Assembly: GCF_026967795.1 (NCBI RefSeq) | Contig: NZ_JAPVBH010000002.1 | Coordinates: 372,001 to 436,000 of the forward strand | Origin: Modestobacter sp. VKM Ac-2986 | GTDB lineage: Bacteria; Actinomycetota; Actinomycetes; Mycobacteriales; Geodermatophilaceae | Length of the DNA stretch: 64,000 nucleotides | Reading direction: 5' to 3' | Shown here: piece by piece, positions 51,917 to 59,757 of the stretch | How positions within the stretch are numbered: the stretch's first letter is position 1 | Layout of the letters: each line of letters starts with the position of its first letter | Program-made: the position numbers and the translations under genes | Notes under the pieces: generated by a model | What the model saw: only the letters and a program-made list of their open reading frames with translations | Database searches by the model: none | Told to the model about the DNA's origin: nothing

Positions 51917-54202
51917 ATGTCCCGCCGGCTCCGACTGCTGACCGCGGTCCCCCGAGGGCCGCTGGTCCTCGTCGCCCTGCTCGCCGGCCTGCTGGTGGTC
52001 CTCGCCCTGACACCGGTCGACGTCGGCACCGCCGTCCCGCTCGGCGTCACCTTCGCCCTGCAGCTGGCCGCCTGCCGGCTGTTCACCTGGCGGGCGCAGG
52101 TGGCACCGGCGGAACGCCCCCTGTGGCAGCGGTTCGCCGGGGCCGCGGCCCTGCTGGCCGCCGGCTCCGCCGTGGCCGTCCTCGTGGTGACCGTCCGCGC
52201 CGACCACACCGCCGACGTCGTCCCGCTCGCGGTGGCCCACGTCGTGGCCTTCCCCCTGCTCTACGGGGGCATGGTGCTGTGGAACCGCGACAGCACCAAC
52301 GTCGCCGACCCCAGCGACACCCTGCTCGGCGCGGCCGCCGTCCTGGCGGTCGTCGCGATCACCGACACCGTGCTGGCGCACACCGGCAGCCGGTGGGCGT
52401 CGGCCACCTGGTGGCAGGTCCAGCCGGTGCTGCTGGCCCTGGCCGCCGGGCTGGTCGTCATCGGCACCTCGGTGGCGGTCCCCCACATCTCCGGCATGAC
52501 CCGCGACCCGCGGGCCTGGCTGATCAGCGGCGGCCTGAGCGCGGACCTGCTGGGCGGGGTCTGCGCGGTGCTCGGGTACCGCCCCGGCTGGGCGCTGGCC
52601 GCCCTCGGGGTGGTCCTGCTGTGCCTGGCCGCCGTCGTCCGGCCCACCCCGGTCCCCCGCACGATGACCGACCCGGGCGCCACGACCATCGGCGCCTTCG
52701 TCGTCATCATCGCCTCGATCGCCGTGCTGGTGGCGACCGCGCTGGGCGCGGCCAGCGTGACGGCGGTCTGCTGCGCCGGCATCGCCGGGACGGCGTCGGG
52801 CATCCGGCTGCTGCTCAACGTCCGGGACCTGTCGCAGCTGGCGGTGAGCCGCCACGAGGCGCTGACCGACGAGCTCACCGGCCTGGCCAACCGCCGCGCC
52901 GTCCTGCGCCGGGTCGAGGAGCTGTGCGCCGACCGCGCCCCGCTGGTGCTCGGCGTCCTGGACCTGGACAAGTTCAAGGAGGTCAACGACGGCCTCGGCC
53001 ACGCCGCCGGCGACGACCTGCTCCGGCTGGTGGCCCAGCGCCTGACGGCCGGGCTCGGTCACGGCGACGTCCTGGGCCGGCTCGGCGGCGACGAGTTCGC
53101 CCTCCTCGCCCACGTCGCCCCCGGCACCTGCCCGGAGGAGCGCGCCGCCGAGCTCGGGCGGGTCGTGCACGAGTCCCTCGCCGAGCCCTTCGCCGTCGGC
53201 GGGCTGGTCGTCCACGTCGCGGTCAGCCTCGGGCTCACCTGCCACCCCGGCGGTCCGGACGGCGACCCGGTCACCGCGGCCGCGCTGGTGCGCCAGGCCG
53301 ACGCCGCCATGTACGACGCCAAGCGGTCCGGTTCCCAGGTCGTGCGCTACGACGCCGACCGGCACGGGGACAGCAGCGGCCGGCTGGCGCTGGTCGAGGA
53401 GCTGCGGGCGGGGATCGCCGGCGGCGAGCTGGTCCTGCACCACCAGCCGCAGGTCGACGTCGGCACCCGGCGGACCGTCGGGGTCGAGGCGCTGGTGCGC
53501 TGGCAGCACCCGACCCGCGGGCTGCTCGCGCCCGTGCACTTCCTGCCGCTGGCCGAGGTGCACGGCCTGATGGGCGTGCTCACCGACGCGGTGCTGGCCC
53601 AGTCGATCGCGCAGGCCGCCGCCTGGCGCCGGGCCGGCCGCGAGCTGCGCATCTCGGTCAACCTCTCGGCCAGCAACCTGCTCGACACCGGGCTGCCCGC
53701 GCGGGTGGCCGAGCTGCTGGAGCTGCACGCCCTGCCGCCGTCCGCGCTGGTCCTGGAGGTCACCGAGACGGTGCTGCTCAGCGACCCCGACCGCAGCCTG
53801 GCCGTGGTCGGCGCGCTGACCGAGCTCGGCGCCGGCGTGAGCATCGACGACTTCGGCACCGGCTACGCCTCGCTCACCTACCTGCACCAGCTGCCCGTCC
53901 AGGAGCTCAAGCTGGACCGGTCGTTCACCGCCGACCTGCTCACCGACTCCCGGGCGGCGGCCATCGTGGCCAGCACCGTGCGGCTGGCCCACCAGCTCGG
54001 GCTGCGGGTGGTCGCCGAGGGCGTCGAGGACCCCGCCACGTGGGCGCACCTGCGCGCACTGGACTGCGACGAGAGCCAGGGCTACCTGCACTCGCCGCCG
54101 CTGCCGGCCGCCGAGCTGGAGCAGTGGCTGGCCTGCCAGGACGAGCGCCGCGCCCGTGACCACGACCTCGACCTCGACGGGGCCCGGCCGGCACTGCGCT
54201 GA
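51917..54202 (+). CDS. GGDEF-EAL cyclic di-GMP turnover protein
   Basis: 761 residues. About eight transmembrane helices (residues 15-300) precede a GGDEF domain (LTDELTGLANRRAVL, LDLDKFKEVNDGLGHAAGDD, active site RLGGDEFALL, intact) and an EAL domain. The EAL part has VEALVRWQHPTRG, SVNLSASNLL, the metal Glu in LVLEVTETVLL, DDFGTGYASLTYLHQLP, KLDRSF and VAEGVED, all intact. It can therefore both make and degrade c-di-GMP in principle. It starts 40 bases beyond and opposite to the prepilin peptidase, suggesting a role in pilus control, though that is inference. Start ATG at 51917. Confidence 0.94.
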   Translation: MSRRLRLLTAVPRGPLVLVALLAGLLVVLALTPVDVGTAVPLGVTFALQLAACRLFTWRAQVAPAERPLWQRFAGAAALLAAGSAVAVLVVTVRADHTADVVPLAVAHVVAFPLLYGGMVLWNRDSTNVADPSDTLLGAAAVLAVVAITDTVLAHTGSRWASATWWQVQPVLLALAAGLVVIGTSVAVPHISGMTRDPRAWLISGGLSADLLGGVCAVLGYRPGWALAALGVVLLCLAAVVRPTPVPRTMTDPGATTIGAFVVIIASIAVLVATALGAASVTAVCCAGIAGTASGIRLLLNVRDLSQLAVSRHEALTDELTGLANRRAVLRRVEELCADRAPLVLGVLDLDKFKEVNDGLGHAAGDDLLRLVAQRLTAGLGHGDVLGRLGGDEFALLAHVAPGTCPEERAAELGRVVHESLAEPFAVGGLVVHVAVSLGLTCHPGGPDGDPVTAAALVRQADAAMYDAKRSGSQVVRYDADRHGDSSGRLALVEELRAGIAGGELVLHHQPQVDVGTRRTVGVEALVRWQHPTRGLLAPVHFLPLAEVHGLMGVLTDAVLAQSIAQAAAWRRAGRELRISVNLSASNLLDTGLPARVAELLELHALPPSALVLEVTETVLLSDPDRSLAVVGALTELGAGVSIDDFGTGYASLTYLHQLPVQELKLDRSFTADLLTDSRAAAIVASTVRLAHQLGLRVVAEGVEDPATWAHLRALDCDESQGYLHSPPLPAAELEQWLACQDERRARDHDLDLDGARPALR

Positions 54203-54293
54203 CCGCCGGGGACGGGCGTGCCCCGTGGGACGGAGGAGGTGGACGCCGGGCGACACGGCGGCGTCGGAGCTGCACAGCGGTGGACGATCGACC

Positions 54294-54299
54294 TACCGT
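54294..54299 (+). promoter_or_regulatory. -10 element (TACCGT) of a leaderless small gene
   Basis: TACCGT ends 6 bases before the ATG at 54306 with no ribosome binding site. Confidence 0.45.
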
Positions 54300-54305
54300 T
54301 CGTCC

Positions 54306-54524
54306 ATGCGCGAGAACCGTCTCCCCCCGGTCCCCGGCTCCACGGACTGCTCCCCCGCCCGCCTGCAGCAGCTCAAGCTGATCGCCGCGGCCCGGGTGAG
54401 CGCCTGCCGGTCGACCAACCGCCAGCAGATCACCGACATCGTGCGGGTGACCGTCGACAACGAGGTGGACACGACCACCTTCGCCGCGATCGTCGACGAC
54501 GTGGCCGGCGACGCCCTGCGTTGA
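54306..54524 (+). CDS. Small protein of unknown function, 72 residues
   Basis: ATG at 54306, directly behind a leaderless -10 box. The sequence is helical and moderately charged (SPARLQQLKLIAAARVSACR, then ITDIVRVTVDNEVDTTTFAA, IVDDVAGDALR) with two Cys and no membrane segment. I do not recognise the family. It precedes, in the same direction, the helix-turn-helix gene at 54689 by 164 bases that contain a palindrome. Could be a small regulator or partner of that protein. Confidence 0.55.
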   Translation: MRENRLPPVPGSTDCSPARLQQLKLIAAARVSACRSTNRQQITDIVRVTVDNEVDTTTFAAIVDDVAGDALR

Positions 54525-54601
54525 CCGGGATCCCGGAACGACGGCGGTCCTCACCCTGCGGCACCGTCCCGCACCTCAGCGAGACGGGACGCCGGTGGTC
54601 G

Positions 54602-54614
54602 TTTACCGCGTAAA
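54602..54614. promoter_or_regulatory. Palindromic operator candidate upstream of the HTH gene
   Basis: TTTAC CGC GTAAA is a perfect 13-base dyad, unusually AT-rich for this DNA. It is flanked by GTCG and GCGAC, which extend the symmetry. It is 75 bases before the start of a small helix-turn-helix protein and a natural candidate for autoregulation. Confidence 0.5.
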
Positions 54615-54688
54615 GCGACGGGCTAGACCGTGATCATGTACCCCTGTGACCGGAAGCGGTCCCCGAGCGCCCCGGTGCCGGGCGCCCG

Positions 54689-54967
54689 GTGAACGACGAG
54701 GACCTGCAGCGGCTGATCTGGCGTCGGCTGTTCGAACTCGGGCTGACGGCCGAGGAGGCGTCGGCCCGCACCCTGGGGGTCGTGTCCAAGGAGGCCGTCC
54801 GCGGGCTGATGGGCGGCCGCACGTCGGTCTACGTCAGCGACCGCATCGCCCGCGCGCTGGCCCGGGCCCTCGACGTCCCGGAGCACCGGGTCCGCCGCAC
54901 CGCCGGTCTGCCGGTGGAGGACCCCGAGACGGCCCGCACCGGGCCGCACCTGCGCATCGTCCGCTGA
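54689..54967 (+). CDS. Small helix-turn-helix protein, 92 residues
   Basis: From a GTG at 54689. An N-terminal helical segment (DEDLQRLIWRRLFELGLTAE) is followed by a helix-turn-helix-like stretch (SARTLGVVSKEAVRGLMGGR, then SDRIARALARALDVPEHRVR), resembling XRE/Cro-type folds. The C-terminal 20 residues are flexible. No ligand domain. The palindrome at 54602 suggests autoregulation. A terminator (54972-54997) follows, shared with the opposite-strand RNase P RNA. No strong ribosome binding site precedes the GTG. Confidence 0.65.
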   Translation: MNDEDLQRLIWRRLFELGLTAEEASARTLGVVSKEAVRGLMGGRTSVYVSDRIARALARALDVPEHRVRRTAGLPVEDPETARTGPHLRIVR

Positions 54968-54971
54968 GCCG

Positions 54972-54997
54972 GTCGCCCTCCCGGGTGGGAGGGCGAC
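54972..54997. terminator. Bidirectional terminator of the HTH gene and rnpB
   Basis: Perfect 11-bp stem (54972-54982 with 54987-54997) and GGGT loop, just past the HTH stop and at the 3' side of the minus-strand RNase P RNA. Confidence 0.8.
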
Positions 54998-54998
54998 G

Positions 54999-55403
54999 GA
55001 CGAGTCGGCCTGTACGCCGGGTTCTGTCCCCGGGCGCCTCGCGGCGTCCCGATGGGCGGCCATCCATCTACGCCTGCCGTTGCCGACAGGCTCCAGCGGT
55101 CTACCCGCAGGCTCGGGCGGGCAGCCCTCGAACGCCTGCGCAGGACGGCGGCGGACCGCCGTCCCTCTCGACCTTGCTCCGGGTGGGGTTTACCGAGCCA
55201 CACCGGTCACCCGGTGTGCGGTGGTCTCTTACACCGCCGTTTCACCCTTACCAGTGCGAGCACTGGCGGTCTGTTCTCTGTGGCACTGTCCCGCGGGTCA
55301 CCCCGGGTCGCTGTTAACGACCACCCTGCCCTGTGGAGCCCGGACGTTCCTCGGTGCCGGGGTCTCCCCCGCCAACGCGACCGCCCAGCCGACTCGTCCG
55401 TCG
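54999..55403 (-). ncRNA. rnpB: RNase P RNA (bacterial class A)
   Basis: Catalytic RNA that trims tRNA 5' ends. On the minus strand it has GAGGAACGTCCGGGCTCC near the 5' end, ACAGAGAACAGACCGCC and GGTAAGGGTGAAACGG in the middle, AAACCCCACCCGGAGCAAGG further on, and the 3' AGATGGATGGCCGCC and ACAGAACCCGG segments. It ends with GACTCGTCCG pairing to the 5' end GACGAGTCGGC. All conserved regions of bacterial class A are present; length about 400 nt. Ends are approximate. It sits between the HTH gene and the PIG-L gene. Confidence 0.96.
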
Positions 55404-55411
55404 TGCCGGAG

Positions 55412-55417
55412 ACCCTA
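55412..55417 (-). promoter_or_regulatory. -10 element of rnpB (TAGGGT)
   Basis: TAGGGT on the minus strand, 7-9 bases before the first predicted RNA residue, just downstream of the PIG-L gene stop. Confidence 0.6.
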
Positions 55418-55430
55418 CGCGACTCCCGGC

Positions 55431-56153
55431 TCAGCCCCAGAAGAGCCGGAACCCGACCTCCCGGCCGCCGTCCTCGGTGAGGGTCGACATGTCGACCTGT
55501 CGACGTGCCTGCTCCTCGACCGGGTCGTCGGACAGCGCCTGCAGGTAGCGGCGGTGCTCGGTGAGCGAGGCGACCGCGGCCTCGACCCCGACCGCGACGT
55601 CGACGACGTGCGGCGGCGGGTACCCGACGGCGTGGACGGCGACGTACCGCACGCCCGACCACGGCTCCTCGGTGAGCTCGGGGAAGATCCACTCGTTGGC
55701 CGCGTCGGCGACCGCGTCGAGCACCGAGCGGGTCAGCGCCCGGTGGTCGGGTGAGTTGAGCGCGCCGGGGGTGACCTCGGGTGCGGTCCAGGTGTCCCCG
55801 CCGTGCATGGTGACCACCAGGTCCGGCCGGTGCCGCCGGACGGCGCCGGCGAGGTCGCGCCGCAGCGGCAGGTCGGCGACCAGCACCCCGTCGCGGTGGT
55901 CCAGGAACTCGACCTCGGTCACCCCGACGACGGCGGCCGACCGGCGCTCCTCGTCCTCCCGCAGCGGGCCGGCCTCCGCCGGGGTGAGCCCGGCGATCCC
56001 GGCCTCCCCGCGGGTGGCCAGCAGGTAGTGCACCTCCTTGCCGGCCGCGGTCCAGACGGCGACCGCGGCGGCCGGCCCGTACTCGATGTCGTCGGGGTGG
56101 GCGGCGACGACCAGGGCGCGCTGCCAGTCGTCCGGGAACGGGGCGGAGGTCAT
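55431..56153 (-). CDS. PIG-L family deacetylase
   Basis: 240 residues from the ATG at 56153. Zinc-dependent deacetylase of the GlcNAc-PI/LmbE family with VVAAHPDDIEYGPAAAVAVW (AHPDD metal motif near the N-terminus) and the second metal His in NSPDHRALTRSVLDAVADAA. Relatives make mycothiol or deacetylate other N-acetylglucosaminides, so mycothiol or natural-product roles are both possible. It diverges from an AsnC-type regulator across 126 bases with a strong inverted repeat, which suggests regulation by that protein. Confidence 0.85.
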   Translation of the reverse strand: MTSAPFPDDWQRALVVAAHPDDIEYGPAAAVAVWTAAGKEVHYLLATRGEAGIAGLTPAEAGPLREDEERRSAAVVGVTEVEFLDHRDGVLVADLPLRRDLAGAVRRHRPDLVVTMHGGDTWTAPEVTPGALNSPDHRALTRSVLDAVADAANEWIFPELTEEPWSGVRYVAVHAVGYPPPHVVDVAVGVEAAVASLTEHRRYLQALSDDPVEEQARRQVDMSTLTEDGGREVGFRLFWG

Positions 56154-56239
56154 CACCGGAGTCTGCTCCGTGTCCGGGGCCGGTCCGCCGGCTGGTGACC
56201 GGACGGCGGCACCCCGGTCGGTGTCGCTGACCGCGACGC

Positions 56240-56285
56240 GATCCTCCACCCGGGTCCCGCATGGTGGAGGATCACGTCCGTGATC
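56240..56285. promoter_or_regulatory. Inverted repeats between the PIG-L and AsnC genes
   Basis: A perfect 11-base inverted repeat GATCCTCCACC (56240-56250) with GGTGGAGGATC (56263-56273), 12 bases between. It partly overlaps a perfect 16-base palindrome GATCACG-TC-CGTGATC (56270-56285). The latter covers the AsnC start codon. Both look like dimer operators for the adjacent regulator. Confidence 0.6.
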
Positions 56286-57278
56286 GACAGCATCGACCGG
56301 CAGATCGTGCACGCGATGCAGGTCGACGGCCGCGCCCCGTTCAGCCGGGTGGCCACCGTGCTCGGGGTGTCGGAGCAGACGGTGGCCCGGCGCTGGCGCC
56401 GGCTGCGTGCCGACGGCGTCGTCCGGGTCCTGGGGCTGGCCACCCCGGACGCCACCGAGCCCAGCTGGCACATCCGGGTGCGGGTCCAGCCCGCCGCTGC
56501 CGGCGCGGTGGCCGAGGCGCTGGCCCGCCGTCCCGACGTGTCGTGGGTCAGCCTGACCTCCGGCGGTGCGGAGATCACCTGCTCCACCCGGCCGCGCACC
56601 CCGCGGCAGCGGGACGCCCTGCTGCTGGACCGGCTCCCCCGCACCGTGCAGGTCATCGACCTCAACGCCTTCTCGGTGCTGCACGCCTACGTGGGCGGCG
56701 ACTACGAGTGGACCGCCTTCGAGGACCCGCTGACCGACGAGCAGGTCGCCGCCCTCGACCAGGGCCCGGCCCGGACGGCGACCACCCCGCTGGCCCTGGA
56801 CCCCGAGGACGAGGTGCTGTTCGCGGCGCTGGCCACCGACGGGCGGCTGAGCTACGCCGAGCTGGCCGGGGTCACCGGCTGGTCGGAGAGCCGGGTGGCC
56901 CGCCGGGTGGAGGCGCTCCGCGCGGCCGGCGCGCTGTACTTCGACCTGGAGATCGCCAACGAGCTGCTGGGCCACCCGGTCAGCGCGAACCTCTGGCTGG
57001 GGCTGGCACCGGCCGACATCGCCCACGTCGGGGAGTCCCTGGCCCGGGAGCCGGAGACCGCGTTCGCCGCGGTGGTCACCGGGCCGGCGAACCTGATGGT
57101 GTCGGTGACCTGCCGGGACACCGCCCACCTCTACCGGTTCCTCACCGAGCGGGTGGGGGCGCTGCCGGTGCGCACGCTGGAGACCTCGACGGTGCTGCGC
57201 CGGGTGAAGCAGGCCGGCAGCCTGATGGACGGTCCGCGGCTGACCGACCCCGAACCCCCGCCGGTGCGGGGGCGCTGA
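56280..57278 (+). CDS. Double-headed Lrp/AsnC family regulator
   Basis: 332 residues, twice the usual AsnC length. The first winged helix-turn-helix (IDRQIVHAMQVDGRAPFSRV, VSEQTVARRWRRLRADGVVR) and a ligand-like alpha/beta region cover residues 1-145. A second HTH (DEVLFAALATDGRLSYAELA, WSESRVARRVEALRAAGAL) and alpha/beta region cover 180-310. Such two-domain AsnC regulators are known in actinobacteria. GTG at 56280, inside a palindromic operator candidate; autoregulation likely. The effector is unknown, probably an amino acid. Probable target: the divergent PIG-L gene. Confidence 0.88.
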   Translation: MIDSIDRQIVHAMQVDGRAPFSRVATVLGVSEQTVARRWRRLRADGVVRVLGLATPDATEPSWHIRVRVQPAAAGAVAEALARRPDVSWVSLTSGGAEITCSTRPRTPRQRDALLLDRLPRTVQVIDLNAFSVLHAYVGGDYEWTAFEDPLTDEQVAALDQGPARTATTPLALDPEDEVLFAALATDGRLSYAELAGVTGWSESRVARRVEALRAAGALYFDLEIANELLGHPVSANLWLGLAPADIAHVGESLAREPETAFAAVVTGPANLMVSVTCRDTAHLYRFLTERVGALPVRTLETSTVLRRVKQAGSLMDGPRLTDPEPPPVRGR

Positions 57279-57289
57279 CACCCGCCCAG

Positions 57290-57371
57290 ACGGTGATCAG
57301 GTGACCTGATCACCGTCTGTCCCCCCTCAGCAGCGTTGGGGAGGGGGGACGGACGGTGGTGAGGTCGGACG
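57290..57371. repeat. 82-bp two-hairpin repeat element, copy 2
   Basis: Sits between the convergent AsnC and DoxX genes. A perfect odd palindrome (57287-57319, 16-bp arms) overlaps a hairpin (57313-57328 with 57341-57356, one G-T pair). It aligns without gaps to the reverse complement of 1024-1105 (66 of 82 identical by eye). Differences in the arms are compensated on the opposite arm, so both folds are conserved. Confidence 0.8.
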
Positions 57372-57378
57372 GCCCCGC

Positions 57379-57738
57379 TCAGCCTCCGCGGGCGACCCGC
57401 AGCGCCGCAGCGATCATCGGGACCTGGAACGGGATGCGGGCGACCGCCACGGCCAGCTTCCCCGGCCGGTGGCGGAACGCGCGCACCGTCTGGGCGTGCG
57501 CGGGCAGGACGCCGACCAGCAGCGCGACCGCGGCCCAGCCCCCCGCGCGCCGGGTCGCCGGCAGCGCCAGCAGCCCCGCCGTCCCGAGCTCGGCCACGCC
57601 GCTTCCGAGGACCCACGGCCGGGCCGGGCCCAGCTCCGGGGGGATCATCCAGTCGTAGGTCTGCGGCCGCACCAGGTGGAACATCCCGGTCGCGGTCAGC
57701 GCCGCGGCCATGGTCAGCGCACGCACGTCGTCCCTCAT
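57379..57738 (-). CDS. DoxX-like small membrane protein
   Basis: 119 residues with four hydrophobic helices. The motif HLVRPQTYDWMIPPELG and the following GSGVAELGTAGLLALP are typical of DoxX-like membrane proteins, whose role (often linked to redox or terpenoid metabolism) is not established. Start ATG at 57738, 8 bases behind a -10 box on the minus strand (leaderless). The promoter overlaps that of the TauE gene on the other strand. Confidence 0.75.
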   Translation of the reverse strand: MRDDVRALTMAAALTATGMFHLVRPQTYDWMIPPELGPARPWVLGSGVAELGTAGLLALPATRRAGGWAAVALLVGVLPAHAQTVRAFRHRPGKLAVAVARIPFQVPMIAAALRVARGG

Positions 57739-57746
57739 GCCCGGCG

Positions 57747-57756
57747 ACAGTAGGCT
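57747..57756. promoter_or_regulatory. Divergent promoter with overlapping -10 elements (DoxX/TauE)
   Basis: Plus-strand TAGGCT (57751-57756) and minus-strand TACTGT (complement of 57747-57752) share two bases. Each ends exactly 8 bases before its start codon (GTG 57765 and ATG 57738). Both mRNAs should be leaderless and mutually exclusive at this site. Confidence 0.6.
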
Positions 57757-57764
57757 CGCCCGTT

Positions 57765-58520
57765 GTGTCAGCCACCGACCTCCTCATCGCCGCCGGGGTC
57801 GCCCTGCTCGCCGGCGGCATCAACTCCATCGCCGGAGGCGGCTCGCTGATCCTCTTCCCGGTGCTGGTCAGCCTGGGACTGGGCACGGTCGCGGCGAACG
57901 TCACCAACTCCGTCGCCCAGTGGCCCGGCTACATCGGCGGGGTGCTCGGCTTCCGCGCCGAGTACGGCGGCCAGCGGAGCCGGCTGGTCCGGTTCGCGGT
58001 CACCGCGGTGCTCGGCGGCACGGTCGGCTCGGTGCTGCTGCTGACCACCCCGTCGGAGGCCTTCGACGCGATCGTGCCGGTGCTGGTGTTCCTGGCCAGC
58101 GTCCTGCTGGCCTTCCAGCCGATGATCACCAAGCGGCTGAAGCGGACCGATGGCGAGGGCCGCACCGGCGACCCGGCCTGGCTCTACGTCGCACTGTTCC
58201 TGGCCACCGTCTACGGCGGCTACTTCGGCGGCGCGCTGGGCGTGATCCTGGTCGGGGTGCTCGGCCTGGGGCTGGGCCGGCTGAAGCTGGCCAACGCGAT
58301 GAAGAGCGCCATCTCACTGGTCACCGCCTCGGTCACCGTGGTCGTCTTCGGCATCTGGGGCCCGGTCGAGTGGGCCTACGTGGCGGTCTGCGCACCGGCC
58401 GCCCTCATCGGTGGGTTCCTCGGCGCCAAGGTCGCCACCCGCATCCCGAGCACCCCGCTGCGGGTGCTGATCGTGGTCTTCGGCGTCTCGGTCGCGGTCT
58501 ACCTGTTCCTCCGCGGCTGA
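57765..58520 (+). CDS. TauE/SafE family sulfite or anion exporter
   Basis: 251 residues from a GTG at 57765 with about eight transmembrane helices. Family features are LLAGGINSIAGGGSLILFPV, GTVAANVTNSVAQWPGYIGG and the second-half repeat FLATVYGGYFGGALGVILVG, LKLANAMKSAISLVT. TauE/SafE proteins export sulfite or sulfonates or take up organosulfur compounds; the substrate is not known. Normal length and complete. It shares its promoter region with the DoxX gene and converges with nadA at copy D of the repeat. Confidence 0.9.
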   Translation: MSATDLLIAAGVALLAGGINSIAGGGSLILFPVLVSLGLGTVAANVTNSVAQWPGYIGGVLGFRAEYGGQRSRLVRFAVTAVLGGTVGSVLLLTTPSEAFDAIVPVLVFLASVLLAFQPMITKRLKRTDGEGRTGDPAWLYVALFLATVYGGYFGGALGVILVGVLGLGLGRLKLANAMKSAISLVTASVTVVVFGIWGPVEWAYVAVCAPAALIGGFLGAKVATRIPSTPLRVLIVVFGVSVAVYLFLRG

Positions 58521-58540
58521 GCACGGTCCCCGGCCCATCG

Positions 58541-58596
58541 GCCTCGCTGCAGGGGCCCGCGCTGGGCCTGGGGAGCGTGGGGGGCAGCGAGGTCCT
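58541..58596. repeat. Terminator-like repeat family, copy D (TauE/nadA)
   Basis: Arms GGCCTCGCTGC (58541-58551) and GCAGCGAGGTCC (58585-58596, one extra T) with the AGGGGCCCGC...GTGGGG core. It lies just behind the nadA stop (58600) and 20 bases after the TauE stop. Confidence 0.75.
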
Positions 58597-58599
58597 TCC

Positions 58600-59622
58600 T
58601 CACTCCCCGCCGCGGCCGGGGTCGCCGATGCTGATCATGGCCTCGACCGCGCGGCGGGCCCGGGCGGCGACGTCGGGGGCGACGTCGATCGCGCCGTCGC
58701 CGGTCTGCAGGGTGTGCAGCAGCTTGGCCGGCGTGATCATCTTCATGTAGCGGCAGGCGGCCCGGGCGTTCATCGGGATGAAGTCGGTCGTGCCGTTGAG
58801 CGCGCGCAGCTGGTGCAGGATGCCGATCTCGGTGGCCACCAGGACCTGCGGCGCCCGGGTCGCCGACGCGGCGTCGGCCATGCCGCCGGTGGACAGTACG
58901 CGGGTGCGCTCGGCGGGCAGGTCGCCGTGGCTGACCAGGTCCAGCACCGAGGTGGTGCAGCCGCACTCGGGGTGCACCAGGATCTCCGCGTCGGGGTGCG
59001 CGGCGATCTGCGAGCGGACGTCGGCGGGGCTGATGCCGGCGTGCACGTGGCACTCCCCTGCCCAGATCGACATGTTCGCCCGGCCGGTGACCCGCTTGAC
59101 GTGCGCGCCGAGGAACTGGTCGGGCAGGAACAGGACCTCCCGGTCCTCGGGGATCGACCGGACGACGTCGGCGGCGTTGGACGAGGTGCAGCAGATGTCG
59201 GTCTCGGCCTTCACCGCGGCGGTGGTGTTGACGTAGCTGACGACGACGGCGCCGGGGTGTTCGGCCTTCCACTCGCGCAACTGCTCGGCGGTGATGCTGT
59301 CGGCCAGCGAGCAGCCGGCGGCGTGGTCGGGCAGCAGCACCGTCTTGTCCGGGGACAGGATCTTCGCGGTCTCGGCCATGAAGTGCACGCCGCAGAAGAC
59401 GATCTCGCGGGCGTCGGTCTCCGCGGCGATCCGGGACAGGTAGAGGGAGTCGCCGGTGAAGTGGGCGACGTCCTGGATCTCGGGCACCTGGTAGTTGTGC
59501 GCCAGGACGACGGCGCCGCGCTCGTCGGCGAGGCGGCGGACCTCGGCGGCCCACACCTCGTACTCGGCGGCGCTCATGGTGCGCTCGTCACCGACGAGGG
59601 CGGGAGAGATCGTGGCGGTCAT
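58600..59622 (-). CDS. nadA: Quinolinate synthase
   Basis: 4Fe-4S enzyme that condenses iminoaspartate with dihydroxyacetone phosphate to make quinolinate for NAD. 340 residues from the ATG at 59622. Features: [65 protein letters not shown] and [10 protein letters not shown]; the cluster cysteines lie in FCGVHF, HPECGC and the C-terminal [11 protein letters not shown] region. nadB and nadC are not next to it, unlike in many actinobacteria, and nadE is 25 kb away. It diverges from an amino-acid transporter operon. Confidence 0.93.
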   Translation of the reverse strand: MTATISPALVGDERTMSAAEYEVWAAEVRRLADERGAVVLAHNYQVPEIQDVAHFTGDSLYLSRIAAETDAREIVFCGVHFMAETAKILSPDKTVLLPDHAAGCSLADSITAEQLREWKAEHPGAVVVSYVNTTAAVKAETDICCTSSNAADVVRSIPEDREVLFLPDQFLGAHVKRVTGRANMSIWAGECHVHAGISPADVRSQIAAHPDAEILVHPECGCTTSVLDLVSHGDLPAERTRVLSTGGMADAASATRAPQVLVATEIGILHQLRALNGTTDFIPMNARAACRYMKMITPAKLLHTLQTGDGAIDVAPDVAARARRAVEAMISIGDPGRGGE

Positions 59623-59757
59623 GCGTCGGTCTCCGGGAGGTCGGGTGCGCGCGGGTCGCGGCCCATCATCGTCCGCGATCGGCTGTAGGGGGCGGGCCGG
59701 CCAGCCCCTAGGATCCCATCGATCGTGCACGACCCGATGACCGACCAAGGGACCCCC

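Noticed and set aside
54689-54967. Toxin-antitoxin module with the 72-residue gene
   Set aside because: Neither protein matches a known toxin or antitoxin, and the genes are 164 bases apart.
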